Assembly (NCBI RefSeq): GCF_900231835.1
Contig: NZ_OCTN01000002.1
Span: 558,001-622,000 of the forward strand
DNA: 64,000 nucleotides
Origin: Pontivivens marinum
Lineage (GTDB): Bacteria; Pseudomonadota; Alphaproteobacteria; Rhodobacterales; Rhodobacteraceae
Reading direction: 5' to 3'
In this document: piece after piece, positions 44,487 through 53,150 of the stretch
Layout: each line of letters opens with the position of its first letter
How positions within the stretch are numbered: position 1 is the first letter of the stretch
Made by a program: the position numbers and the translations under genes
The notes under the pieces: model-generated
What the model saw: only the letters and a program-made list of their open reading frames with translations
Databases searched by the model: none
Told to the model about the DNA's origin: nothing

Positions 44487-45287
44487 CTATTGGTAGAGAT
44501 TGGTGAAATGATGGGTCGGACCGTGGCCGTGGCCCACGCTGAGTTGATCGGCAGTTGCGATTGCATCCGCGACATAGGCCTTGGCCGTGGCGACAGCCTC
44601 GGGCAACGACATGCCCTTGGCGATTTGCGCGGCGAGGGCTGCGGACAGAGTGCAGCCGGTTCCGTGCGTGTTTTTCGTTGGAATGCGGGGGGCGTCGAAC
44701 CAGTGCTGATCTGACTTGGTAATCAGCAGATCGGGGCTGATGTCGCCGTCCAGATGCCCGCCTTTGAGCAGGATCGCCCTTGGACCCAGTGCCAGCAGTG
44801 TGGTGGCCTGTTCGATCATTTCCTGACGCGAGGTGGCCGCAGCAACGCCCAGCAGATGGGCCGCTTCGGGCAAGTTGGGCGTCAACACATGGGCCAGCGG
44901 TAGCAAAGTGTCGCGCATGATGGTGATGGCACTGTCAGCCAGCAGGGTCGCGCCGCCCTTGGCAATCATCACGGGGTCTAGAACGGCAGGAATATCCAGG
45001 TGCGGGCCAAGCGCGGTGGCAACGGCATCCGCGATCTCCGCATTGCCAATCATACCGATCTTGATCGCATCGACGCGAATATCGTCAAAAATCGAGGTGA
45101 TTTGCTGCCCGACAAAGGCAGGCGGGACGAGGTGCACGCCACTGACCCCTTGGGTATTTTGCGCGGTCAGTGCGGTGACTGCGGCCATGGCAAAGGCACC
45201 ATTGGCTGAAATCGCCTTGATATCCGCCTGAATTCCGGCTCCGCCTGAGGGGTCAGAGCCAGCGATGGACAGGACATTTCGGATCAT
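44487..45287 (-). CDS. thiD: Hydroxymethylpyrimidine/phosphomethylpyrimidine kinase
   Basis: ThiD phosphorylates HMP twice to HMP-PP. The ATG at 45287 (GGGAGA upstream, ATGA overlap with thiE) is preferred over 45344. The 266 residues show I-A-G-S-D-P-S-G-G-A-G-I-Q-A-D (about 7-21), K-I-G-M-I-G, D-P-V-M-I-A-K-G-G, T-P-N-L-P-E-A, and the catalytic G-T-G-C-T-L-S-A-A anion hole. It joins salvaged HMP from TenA to the ThiE step. Confidence 0.97.
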   Translation of the reverse strand: MIRNVLSIAGSDPSGGAGIQADIKAISANGAFAMAAVTALTAQNTQGVSGVHLVPPAFVGQQITSIFDDIRVDAIKIGMIGNAEIADAVATALGPHLDIPAVLDPVMIAKGGATLLADSAITIMRDTLLPLAHVLTPNLPEAAHLLGVAAATSRQEMIEQATTLLALGPRAILLKGGHLDGDISPDLLITKSDQHWFDAPRIPTKNTHGTGCTLSAALAAQIAKGMSLPEAVATAKAYVADAIATADQLSVGHGHGPTHHFTNLYQ

Positions 45288-45916
45288 TGCATTTCTCCCG
45301 ACAAAAAACGTGCTGCGGCATGTTGTGGGTTGGCCTGACCGCAAATGGCGGAAACAACGGCCAGACCATCCGCGCCTGCGGCCATGACTGGCGCGAAATG
45401 TTGCTGTTTTAGCCCGCCGATAGCGACGGTTGGCAGTGCGGTTGCAGCGGCCATTTCTGCCAATCCGGTAAAGCCGATCGGGCGCTCGTGATCCGCTTTG
45501 CTATCCGTTGCGAAAACAGGGCCAAGGCCAAGGTAATCCACGCCGGAATTTTCCGCCGCCCTGACCCGCTCAACCGTTTCGCAGGACAGGCCCAGAATTC
45601 GATCCGGTCCCAGCAGGGCGCGGGCGCGTTCGGGCGGGCCATCGCTTTGCCCGATATGGGCACCGTCAGCACCGGACTGGATTGCGGCCTGCAAATCATC
45701 GTTTACGATCAGGGGCACGCCAGTACCGCGCAGCACCTCAACCAATGCGCGGGCGATGGTGATGCGTTGGGAGGTTGTGGCTGTCTTGTCGCGCAGTTGC
45801 ACCATGCTGACCCCACCGGCAACGGCGCGGCGCACGGTTTCGACAACGCCCACCTCACCGCATAAATCGGGATCTGTCACGAGATAGAGCCGTAGGCTGT
45901 CGCGGATCATAGCCAT
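45284..45916 (-). CDS. thiE: Thiamine-phosphate synthase
   Basis: ThiE couples HMP-PP and thiazole phosphate to thiamin phosphate. The 210-residue TIM barrel has Y-L-V-T-D, V-S-M-V-Q-L-R-D-K, I-V-N-D-D, G-A-H-I-G-Q-S-D, D-Y-L-G-L-G-P-V-F-A-T, and A-I-G-G-L. It starts 10 bases inside thiM and ends overlapping thiD. It receives its two substrates from ThiM and ThiD, encoded on either side. Confidence 0.97.
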   Translation of the reverse strand: MAMIRDSLRLYLVTDPDLCGEVGVVETVRRAVAGGVSMVQLRDKTATTSQRITIARALVEVLRGTGVPLIVNDDLQAAIQSGADGAHIGQSDGPPERARALLGPDRILGLSCETVERVRAAENSGVDYLGLGPVFATDSKADHERPIGFTGLAEMAAATALPTVAIGGLKQQHFAPVMAAGADGLAVVSAICGQANPQHAAARFLSGEMQ

Positions 45917-46698
45917 TGGACATGCGCATCATTGGCTAGGTCATCGGGCGCGATTTGCATCAGCGCGTCCAGGAACGCGACCTGAAAACTGCCCGATCCT
46001 TGTGCGGTTTTTCCTGCGCGCTCTCCAGCCTCGGCAAACATGGCGAGAGCGGCGACTGTTGCGTTCAGTGGTGGGGCGATTGCTGCAAAGGCGCCGATCA
46101 ATGCGGTCAGGGAACAACCCATGGCCGTGATTTTTGGCATGATGGCGTGGCCGCCTGTGATGCGCGCGGTGCGGGTTCCGTCGGTGACGAAATCGACCTC
46201 TCCGGTGATGGCGATAACGCATCCTTGGGTTAGGGCGAGCACGGTTGCGGCGCTTTCGACATCTGCGACGCTGTCCCCGCTATCCGCGCCCTTTCCAGCC
46301 GAGGTGCCGCCTGTTAGCGCCAAAATCTCCGAGGCGTTTCCGCGAATGATTGTCGGATTACGGCTGACCAAATCTCGTGCGACCTCGCGCCGGAAGGGGG
46401 TGGCGAAATGGGCGACGGGATCCAGCACCCATGGCTTCCCCGAGGCAACCGCCGTGTCCGCGGCCAGTTGCATCGAGGACACCCATGTGGGCGACAGCGT
46501 TCCGATATTGATCGTCAACGCGCCACAGATCGGGACGAAATCGGCGACTTCAGAATCGGAATGGACCATGGCGGGGGATGCGCCTGCGGCTAGAACCACG
46601 TTGGCGGCAATGTTCATCGCGACATAGTTGGTAATGCATTGCACCAGCGGCGATTGTGCGCGCAGTTCTGCCAGCATCTGATCTGTTTTCACGGTCAT
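45907..46698 (-). CDS. thiM: Hydroxyethylthiazole kinase
   Basis: ThiM phosphorylates salvaged hydroxyethylthiazole. The 263 residues have V-Q-C-I-T-N-Y-V-A-M-N (about 18-28), A-G-A-S-P-A-M, N-I-G-T-L, V-L-D-P-V, I-R-G-N-A-S-E, and the A-M-G-C-S-L-T-A catalytic region with cysteine. It is the first gene of the operon, directly behind the TPP riboswitch. Thiazole synthesis genes (thiG, thiS, thiH/O) are absent, so this operon is for salvage and uptake. Confidence 0.97.
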   Translation of the reverse strand: MTVKTDQMLAELRAQSPLVQCITNYVAMNIAANVVLAAGASPAMVHSDSEVADFVPICGALTINIGTLSPTWVSSMQLAADTAVASGKPWVLDPVAHFATPFRREVARDLVSRNPTIIRGNASEILALTGGTSAGKGADSGDSVADVESAATVLALTQGCVIAITGEVDFVTDGTRTARITGGHAIMPKITAMGCSLTALIGAFAAIAPPLNATVAALAMFAEAGERAGKTAQGSGSFQVAFLDALMQIAPDDLANDAHVQWL

Positions 46699-46744
46699 GA
46701 TCTCCGACCAGCGAAAAAAGGCAGACCACGACAGAGCCGTTTTA

Positions 46745-46815
46745 CCCTCCCTCCGCCAGCATTATCTGGTTCAGGTTCAAAGGGTACTTCTCAGCCGTTA
46801 GGCGCCCCCGGTACG
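46745..46815 (-). ncRNA. TPP (THI element) riboswitch
   Basis: Read on the minus strand the region contains the conserved aptamer pieces in order: GGGGGCGCC, GGCTGAGA, ACCCTTTGAACCTGA, CTG-GATAAT-type ATAATGCTGGCGGAGGGA, each matching the TPP riboswitch core. It ends 47 bases before thiM. No T-run hairpin follows, so control is probably at translation initiation. TPP binding should shut down the whole thi operon. Confidence 0.95.
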
Positions 46816-47177
46816 TTTTTCGTAGGATAGCGTGCGCATCACGTCAAGCGAGCTGCGCGTGTCGGGCCTGTTTGGTCGTTTGCGTGCCTGATAGTGCCTT
46901 GCTCACAGCATGACGAGTTGAGTCAAATAATTTCAATAACTTAGATGTGATTGGACAGGGTGGCACGAGCAAATCGTGGCGTGTTGTAACCAATATTTGC
47001 TGCATGCAACAGTCAGCGAAACAAAGGATGTTATGATGTTTTACGTAACAATTTCTGTTATGTGCAGGTTGTAGCGTACATGGAAATGCATTGTTCTCCG
47101 TCAGCTACCTTGCGGTGCAGCAAAACGAAGCATAGTTGGCCGCGATACTCAGGACCAACCATCTGAAGGAAATCTCG
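46816..47177. other. Intergenic region between thi operon and RND genes, no gene
   Basis: These 362 bases hold the promoters of both divergent units. Visible elements are CACGA-gcaaa-TCGTG (46964-46978, 5-bp inverted repeat) and a TTACGTAA palindrome near 47040. Neither can be assigned to a factor. No coding frame with a start and Shine-Dalgarno was found before 47178. Confidence 0.5.
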
Positions 47178-48215
47178 ATGGGAAAACTACTCAGGCTCAC
47201 GACACTAATCTGCATCGCGATGATGCCAATCGCGGCAAAGGCAGAGGGGCCTGTGGTTAAACTTGAAACGGTTTCTGCCGCCAATGATACATTGCGGCGT
47301 GTCTTTTATGGGCGCGTTGTCGCGCGTGAAACCGTCGATCTGTCCTTTCAGGTAGCAGGGCAAATCCTGGAATTCCCGATTGAGGAAGGCGCTTTCGTTC
47401 CTGCCGGTAATCTGGTGGCCATGCTGGATCTGGAGCCATTCGAACTGGCGCTGGAGCAAGCAAATGCCGAATATGCGCAAACCGAGCGGTTGGCGGATCG
47501 TTATCGTCAATTGGTTGGCAGCGCAGTCGCCGAGAGCAATTTGCAGGACGCTGAAACCCAGTTGGAGCTGAGTGCCATCGCCGTGCGCAACGCGGAACGC
47601 GCGCTGGATCAGGCGACGCTGCATGCGCCATTTGATGCAATCGTTGCGGGGCGGCTATTGCCCAACTTCTCCACTGCGTCGGCCGGAACACCGGTTGTGC
47701 GTCTGCATGATATGTCAGATGTGCGGATCGAAATTGATGTGCCTGAAACGCTGTTCCAGCGCGCAGGTCGCGACCCCAATCTGATGCTGATCGCGGAATT
47801 CCCGTCCGGTGATCGCAGCTATCGCATGGATGTGCGCGAATTCAACGCGGAGACAGCACAGGTCGCACAGACCTACAGCATTACTTTGGGAATGGAGCCG
47901 CAGGACGATCTGGACGTATTGCCCGGTTCCTCGGCCAAGGTGACGGCTTATCTTAGCACCGGTGCCGTTCGGATCGAGATTCCGGCATCCGCCGTCATCG
48001 TTGCCAATGATAGTTCGACCCATGTGATGGTGTTTGATCCAACCGGCGCGAATGAGGGGATTGTGACGAACACCCCCGTTGAAATCGTGCCCACCGACCG
48101 CGGGATGGTTGAGGTGATTTCCGGTCTGGAGGAAGGTCAGGAAATCGTTCTGATCGGTGCCAGTGCATTGCAAGACGGTGACGCGGTTCGCCGCTTCGTC
48201 GGTTTCGGGGACTGA
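47178..48215 (+). CDS. RND efflux periplasmic adaptor (membrane fusion protein)
   Basis: The ATG at 47178 has GAAGGA 7 bases upstream and opens a signal peptide (cleaved after A-K-A, residue 22), so it is preferred over the TTG at 47136. The 345 residues have the barrel-sandwich half-motif G-Q-I-L-E-F-P-I-E-E-G-A-F-V-P-A-G, a short helical hairpin (about 85-140), the return half T-L-H-A-P-F-D-A-I-V-A-G-R, and the membrane-proximal beta-barrel. It is not lipidated (no lipobox cysteine). It links the RND pump encoded 8 bases downstream to an outer-membrane channel, which is not encoded nearby. Confidence 0.93.
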   Translation: MGKLLRLTTLICIAMMPIAAKAEGPVVKLETVSAANDTLRRVFYGRVVARETVDLSFQVAGQILEFPIEEGAFVPAGNLVAMLDLEPFELALEQANAEYAQTERLADRYRQLVGSAVAESNLQDAETQLELSAIAVRNAERALDQATLHAPFDAIVAGRLLPNFSTASAGTPVVRLHDMSDVRIEIDVPETLFQRAGRDPNLMLIAEFPSGDRSYRMDVREFNAETAQVAQTYSITLGMEPQDDLDVLPGSSAKVTAYLSTGAVRIEIPASAVIVANDSSTHVMVFDPTGANEGIVTNTPVEIVPTDRGMVEVISGLEEGQEIVLIGASALQDGDAVRRFVGFGD

Positions 48216-48223
48216 GCCACATC

Positions 48224-51200
48224 ATGGATATCGCTCGTTTCTCAATCAATCGTCCGATCTATACGTGGATCGTTATCCTGATCTGTCTGCTGGGCGGTAT
48301 CTGGGGCTTTAACTCGCTGGGTCGTCTGGAGGATCCGGCCTTTACCATTAAGACGGCTGTAATCGTCACCTACTACCCCGGTGCCTCGGCTGAGGAAGTC
48401 GCGCTGGAGGTGTCGGAGCCTATCGAATCCGAAATCCAGAAAATGGGTGAGGTGGACGACATCCAGACGATGAACCAACCCGGTTTGTCGTGGATTACCG
48501 TCAACATGCAGGACCAGTATGACGGCACTGAATTGCCCGAGGTCTGGGCCACTTTGCGCAACCGCGTGGGTGAGGCGAGCCTGCCTAGCGGTACCTCGGT
48601 CCCGTTTGTAAACGATAGCTTCGGCGATGTGTACGGCATGTATTATGCGGTAACCGGACCCGGCTTCACCGATAATGAGATTAACGACGTCTCTGCCTTC
48701 CTGCGGCGTGAGCTTTTGGCGGTCGATGGTGTGTCTGATGTGGCGCTGTCCGGTGTTCCGAACGAGACGATCTTTATCGAACCCGATCTGGCACTTACCA
48801 CCAATCTGGGCCTGTCACCTGCGATCATTCAGGCCGCGATTACTGACGCGAACGAGATGGTCGACGGCGGCACCATGCAGACGGATGATGGCCGGATTCT
48901 GGTTCAACGTCCTGCCGGATCGGATTCCGTCTCGGAAATTGCGGCCCTGTCCGTTGGTGTGGGCGGGCAGGTCATCAATCTGACTGACTTCGCAGATGTT
49001 TACCGTGGTCGTGAGGCAACTCCCAGCCTGATCGTGCGCCACAATGGTGTGGAGGCATTTACACTGGGCGTCGCAGGTATCGCGACTGAAAACATCGTTG
49101 AGGTTGGCCACCGCGTAGATGCGCGGCTGGACGAATTGCGTGCCGAATTACCGCTGGGTATCTCGGTTGAGCCGATCTATCAACAGCACGTTGTTGTTGA
49201 GGAAGCGTCGAACGCCTTTCTGGTCAACTTAGCCATGTCGGTTGCGATTGTTGTGGTTGTGCTGGCCATCTTTATGGGCTGGCGCGCGGCAGTCGTGGTG
49301 GGTGTTACGCTGCTGCTGACCGTTGTGGGAACGCTGTTCTTCATGGCGCTTGGGTCGTTGGAGATGGAACGTATCTCGCTTGGTGCGCTGATCATTGCGA
49401 TGGGTATGCTGGTCGATAACGCAATCGTTGTCGCCGAGGGCATGCAGATCGGAATGCGTAAGGGGCAATCCTCGCGTGAGGCCGCGACAGAGGCGGCAAG
49501 CAAGACGCAAATTCCGCTGCTGGGTGCGACCGTGATCGGGATCATGGCCTTTGCCGGTATAGGGCTTAGCCCTGATGCGACGGGTGAATTCCTGTTCTCG
49601 CTGTTTGCGGTGATTGCGATTTCGCTGCTGCTGTCATGGGTGCTGGCGCTGACCGCCACGCCGCTGCTGGGTCACTATTTCTTTAAACGTGGCACAGGTG
49701 AGCAGGGCGACGGTTATGATGGCGCATTGTTCCGCGGCTATGGCGCAGTTCTGCGGGCCTGTCTGCGGTTCCGCTGGCTGGTTGTGGCTGGCCTGATCGT
49801 CACCACGGCGACGTGCTATATGTTGTTTGGGCAAATCAAGCAGCAGTTCTTTCCTGACAGCAACACGCCCCTGTATTTTGTGCATTACAAACTGCCACAG
49901 GGATCGTCGATCCGTCAGACCTCCGCTGATCTGGAGGTTCTGGAGGATTGGTTGCAGGAACGTGAGGAAGTCTCGGCTGTCACCGCCTTTGCGGGGCAGG
50001 GCGCGTCACGATTCATGCTGACCTATGATAGTGAGGATCCCAACCCCAGCTACGGCCATCTGGTCGTGCTCGTCTCATCGCTTGACGTGATCGAGGAGGA
50101 AATGAACGCGCTGGAGGCCTATGCCAACACCGCCATTCCACAGGGTGAGTTCCGCGTAAAGCGTCTTGCCTTTGGCCCCGGTGGCGGTGCGCCGATCGAG
50201 GTGCGCTTCTCGGGCCGTGATCCCGATGTCCTGCGTGATCTAGCGGATGAGGCGATTGAGTTGCTGCGCGGTGCCTCGGACAATATCGTGGCACCTCGTC
50301 AGGATTGGAGAGAGCGCGAACTGGTGTTGCGTCCGATCTATGCTGATGATCGCGCACAGGATGCCGGTATTTCGCGGTCCGATATCACGACAAGTATGCA
50401 ATTCGCGGTGGAGGGTATCGCTGCTGGCACATTCCGTGAGGGTGATCGGCAAATTCCGATTGTGATCCGCACTCCGCAGGATGTTGATTTGTCCCTGCTG
50501 GACCATGTTCTGTACTCGGACAGCGCTGGTGGATTTGTTCCGATGGATCAGGTGATCGACGGTTTCGTTTTCGAGCCGCAGGACACTCTGTTCCACCGGC
50601 GTGATCGTCGCGATGTGATTACCGTTGGTGCCGATGTGCCGCGTGGCGTGACAGCCGCTCAGGTCCAGACGCAGATTCAGGCCACGATTGAGGCGATGGA
50701 AATCCCTGACGGCTACACCATGGAATGGGGCGGGGAATTGGAAAGCTCGTCCGAGGCGCAGGCCTCGCTGGGGGGGCAATTGCCGTTCAGTCTGATCGTG
50801 ATGGTGCTGATTTCGGTCCTGCTGTTCAACGCGATAAAGCAGCCGATCATCATCTGGCTGTTGGTGCCGATGGCGGTAAACGGGGTCAGCTTGGGCCTGT
50901 TGGGATCGGGATTGCCGTTCACCTTTACCGCGTTGCTGGGTCTGTTGTCCCTGTCGGGCATGTTGATCAAGAACGGCATCGTGCTGGTTGAGGAGATCGA
51001 CCTGACTCGTGAGGCTAAGCCTAATATGGCGCTGGATGATGCGATTGTTGAGGCATCAACCTCGCGTTTGCGTCCGGTATTCCTGGCCGCGGCGACAACG
51101 ATTTTGGGCATGTTGCCTTTGATCTCGGATGCGTTCTTCCAGTCCATGGCGGTGACGATCATGGGTGGTCTGGCGTTCGCGTCGGTTCTGACACTGATCG

Positions 51201-51271
51201 CGGCACCTGTGTTCTACTACATGTTCTTCCGCAAGGCGCATGCACGGGCACAAGCGGCCGCAGCGGCATAA
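48224..51271 (+). CDS. RND family efflux transporter permease
   Basis: This 1,015-residue inner-membrane antiporter has the RND layout: first helix I-Y-T-W-I-V-I-L-I-C-L-L, periplasmic porter domain with D-P-A-F-T-I-K-T-A-V-I and Y-P-G-A-S-A-E-E-V, central helices with G-M-L-V-D-N-A-I-V-V-A-E (proton-relay aspartate), then a second half repeating the pattern (L-L-S-L-S-G-M-L-I-K-N-G-I-V-L-V-E-E). D-P-A-F-T-type sequences are common in HAE1-like pumps for hydrophobic compounds in alphaproteobacteria. The substrate is unknown. An intrinsic terminator follows at 51279-51310. Confidence 0.95.
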   Translation: MDIARFSINRPIYTWIVILICLLGGIWGFNSLGRLEDPAFTIKTAVIVTYYPGASAEEVALEVSEPIESEIQKMGEVDDIQTMNQPGLSWITVNMQDQYDGTELPEVWATLRNRVGEASLPSGTSVPFVNDSFGDVYGMYYAVTGPGFTDNEINDVSAFLRRELLAVDGVSDVALSGVPNETIFIEPDLALTTNLGLSPAIIQAAITDANEMVDGGTMQTDDGRILVQRPAGSDSVSEIAALSVGVGGQVINLTDFADVYRGREATPSLIVRHNGVEAFTLGVAGIATENIVEVGHRVDARLDELRAELPLGISVEPIYQQHVVVEEASNAFLVNLAMSVAIVVVVLAIFMGWRAAVVVGVTLLLTVVGTLFFMALGSLEMERISLGALIIAMGMLVDNAIVVAEGMQIGMRKGQSSREAATEAASKTQIPLLGATVIGIMAFAGIGLSPDATGEFLFSLFAVIAISLLLSWVLALTATPLLGHYFFKRGTGEQGDGYDGALFRGYGAVLRACLRFRWLVVAGLIVTTATCYMLFGQIKQQFFPDSNTPLYFVHYKLPQGSSIRQTSADLEVLEDWLQEREEVSAVTAFAGQGASRFMLTYDSEDPNPSYGHLVVLVSSLDVIEEEMNALEAYANTAIPQGEFRVKRLAFGPGGGAPIEVRFSGRDPDVLRDLADEAIELLRGASDNIVAPRQDWRERELVLRPIYADDRAQDAGISRSDITTSMQFAVEGIAAGTFREGDRQIPIVIRTPQDVDLSLLDHVLYSDSAGGFVPMDQVIDGFVFEPQDTLFHRRDRRDVITVGADVPRGVTAAQVQTQIQATIEAMEIPDGYTMEWGGELESSSEAQASLGGQLPFSLIVMVLISVLLFNAIKQPIIIWLLVPMAVNGVSLGLLGSGLPFTFTALLGLLSLSGMLIKNGIVLVEEIDLTREAKPNMALDDAIVEASTSRLRPVFLAAATTILGMLPLISDAFFQSMAVTIMGGLAFASVLTLIAAPVFYYMFFRKAHARAQAAAAA

Positions 51272-51278
51272 AGTGACG

Positions 51279-51310
51279 GGCGGTCAGGCAACATCCTGAC
51301 CGCCTGTTTT
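51279..51310 (+). terminator. Intrinsic terminator of the RND operon
   Basis: GGCGGTCAGG (51279-51288) and CCTGACCGCC (51295-51304) form a perfect 10-bp stem with a 6-base loop, followed by TGTTTT. It starts 7 bases after the RND stop and ends where the convergent LysR gene ends. Confidence 0.92.
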
Positions 51311-52180
51311 CTATGGAATCAACAGGTTGATGACGGTTTCAACCTCGGGCAATTGGCGTTTATCTGCCTCGCAGCGCATGAAATAGCACCAATCCTCGTC
51401 AATCGCGTGATCTGACAAAACGGTCAGGCGCTCCTCACGGACATCCTTTTCCAAGCACCATTTCCGGCAAATAGCCACGCCAAGGCCGGAAATCGCGGCG
51501 CCTTGCAACAGGGCGCTACCCTCTAACATCAGGCCCGAACCACTGGCCGCGCCGCCGCGTGGATGGCCGGATTCAGTGTACCATTGCGACCACATGCGCA
51601 AATCCTCGTCGAACAGGATCGGGCCGTTGGTCAGCAGGTCCTCTGCCGTGCGATCCTGTAACAGCGCGGGGGCGCAGACGGGAACAGCCTCGCCCGTGCT
51701 CAGCACGATGTCACGGGGGGTGACCTGAGCGCGGCGAGCAAACCTGATCTCGATATCGGGCGCGGGGGTTACTGGGCGATCCGTATGTGACATGCTGATA
51801 TGTAGATTTATTTCAGGATGTTGCAGGTTAAAGTTCACGAGACGCGGCATCAACCAGCGGGTCGCGATCAACGGCAGGCAGGCGATTGAGACGCTGCGCA
51901 CGCCGCGCATGGGCAGGCGGTCCATCTCGTGCCTAATGGCATCAAATGCCTCATGCGTGACGCTGGCCAAACTGCGGCCTGCATCGGTTAGCAGGGTGGC
52001 CCGCCCCTGCCGGATGAAGAGCGGGTCCGAGGTCCAATCCTCAAGAATTTTAACCTGATGACTGATCGCGGAATGCGAGACGTTAAGCTGCCGCGCCGCA
52101 CCGGTGATCGAACCGTTCTGGTGGATCGCCTCCAGCGCGCGCAGGGCCTTTAGCGGAGGCAGACGACGGGGTGTTTTCAT
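51311..52180 (-). CDS. LysR-family transcription regulator (GcvA-like)
   Basis: The 289-residue protein (start MKTPRRLPPLKALRALEA at 52180; an in-frame ATG at 52189 would add three residues) has the LysR winged helix with G-S-I-T-G-A-A-R-Q-L-N-V-S-H-S-A-I-S-H-Q and a periplasmic-binding-type effector domain (about 90-289). Its sequence style (P-P-L-K-A-L-R-A-L-E-A) is that of the GcvA branch. It is divergent from the amidase/ABC transporter operon and is its likely activator. A CATATG repeat lies over its own start region. Confidence 0.92.
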   Translation of the reverse strand: MKTPRRLPPLKALRALEAIHQNGSITGAARQLNVSHSAISHQVKILEDWTSDPLFIRQGRATLLTDAGRSLASVTHEAFDAIRHEMDRLPMRGVRSVSIACLPLIATRWLMPRLVNFNLQHPEINLHISMSHTDRPVTPAPDIEIRFARRAQVTPRDIVLSTGEAVPVCAPALLQDRTAEDLLTNGPILFDEDLRMWSQWYTESGHPRGGAASGSGLMLEGSALLQGAAISGLGVAICRKWCLEKDVREERLTVLSDHAIDEDWCYFMRCEADKRQLPEVETVINLLIP

Positions 52181-52192
52181 ATGACACATATG
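52178..52192. promoter_or_regulatory. CATATG-aca-CATATG repeat over the LysR start
   Basis: Two palindromic CATATG copies, 3 bases apart, span the two possible LysR start codons. A protein bound here would block LysR translation initiation or transcription, as in autoregulated LysR genes. Further in the gap, AAGTTA occurs twice (52214-52219, 52232-52237), one and a half helical turns or so apart. Confidence 0.3.
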
Positions 52193-52285
52193 TTACGAAT
52201 TTAGACCATTTCCAAGTTATTTATGCTTTTTAAGTTACGATTTTGATTTGAGACTATCTCCTCAGAAGCTGACCAAGAGGATGGC

Positions 52286-53125
52286 ATGCAACAAAATCTG
52301 CGGCTGTGTATCGCCCAAATGACATCGACAAACCGGCATGCGGGCAACATCGCCTTTGTCGAGCACGCCGTGCAGCATGCGGTGGCTCAGGGATGCGACC
52401 TGCTGGCCCTGCCCGAGGCGGCAGGCATGATGAACAAGGATCGTGACGATGCACGCACGCAGATCACGGTTGAGGCGGAAGATCCCTTTATCTCCGCGTG
52501 TAAACGCTTGGCGGCGGAGCATGGCATCTGGATTCAGACCGGCTCCACCCCTGTGGCCAGCGGCGATGGCAGGTTTCTGAACCACGCTAATCTGATCAAC
52601 GCGCAGGGTATTTCGGTCGCGCAATACGACAAAATCCACCTGTTCGATGTGTTTCTGGAGGGGCGACCCGCGACCGGTGAATCCAGCCGCTATGCTCCGG
52701 GGGCGGAGGGCGTGGTTGTGGACACGCCGTGGGGGTCGTGGGGTATGTCGATCTGCTACGACCTGCGTTTTCCGCATCTATTCCGCGATTATGCACTGCG
52801 GGATGCGACGATCATGTTCATCCCGTCCGCCTTTACCGTTCCGACAGGTGATGCGCATTGGGAAACGCTGCTGCGTGCCCGCGCTATCGAAAATGGTGCC
52901 TATGTAGTTGCCGCCGCGCAGGTCGGTAACCATGATGACGGGCGTATCACATGGGGACATTCCTTGGTGATTGACCCATGGGGCAAGGTTTTAACCGATC
53001 TGGGCGGGACCGAGGCAGGTTTGGCCGTTGTTGATCTGGACATGGAGATGGTGCGCCGCAGCCGCGACCAGATCCCCAACCTGCGTAATGCTCGTGACTA
53101 TACCGTCCGCCACATCACCACGTAA
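52286..53125 (+). CDS. Carbon-nitrogen hydrolase (nitrilase superfamily, Nit/omega-amidase-like)
   Basis: The 279-residue cytoplasmic enzyme has the nitrilase-superfamily triad E44 (L-A-L-P-E-A-A), K116 (Q-Y-D-K-I-H-L-F-D-V) and C157 (G-M-S-I-C-Y-D-L-R-F-P). The Y-D-K-I-H-L-F-D-V and C-Y-D-L-R-F-P forms are typical of the Nit1/Nit2 branch, which hydrolyses deaminated glutathione or omega-amides. As first gene of an operon with a peptide-type ABC importer it may deamidate an imported compound. The Shine-Dalgarno is CAAGAGG. It is divergent from the LysR gene. Confidence 0.9.
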   Translation: MQQNLRLCIAQMTSTNRHAGNIAFVEHAVQHAVAQGCDLLALPEAAGMMNKDRDDARTQITVEAEDPFISACKRLAAEHGIWIQTGSTPVASGDGRFLNHANLINAQGISVAQYDKIHLFDVFLEGRPATGESSRYAPGAEGVVVDTPWGSWGMSICYDLRFPHLFRDYALRDATIMFIPSAFTVPTGDAHWETLLRARAIENGAYVVAAAQVGNHDDGRITWGHSLVIDPWGKVLTDLGGTEAGLAVVDLDMEMVRRSRDQIPNLRNARDYTVRHITT

Positions 53126-53150
53126 TTCGACATATCAAGGAGCACATGGA

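Noticed and set aside
46816-47177. tRNA or small RNA gene in the gap before the RND genes
   Set aside because: No cloverleaf or terminator-ended hairpin was found on either strand.
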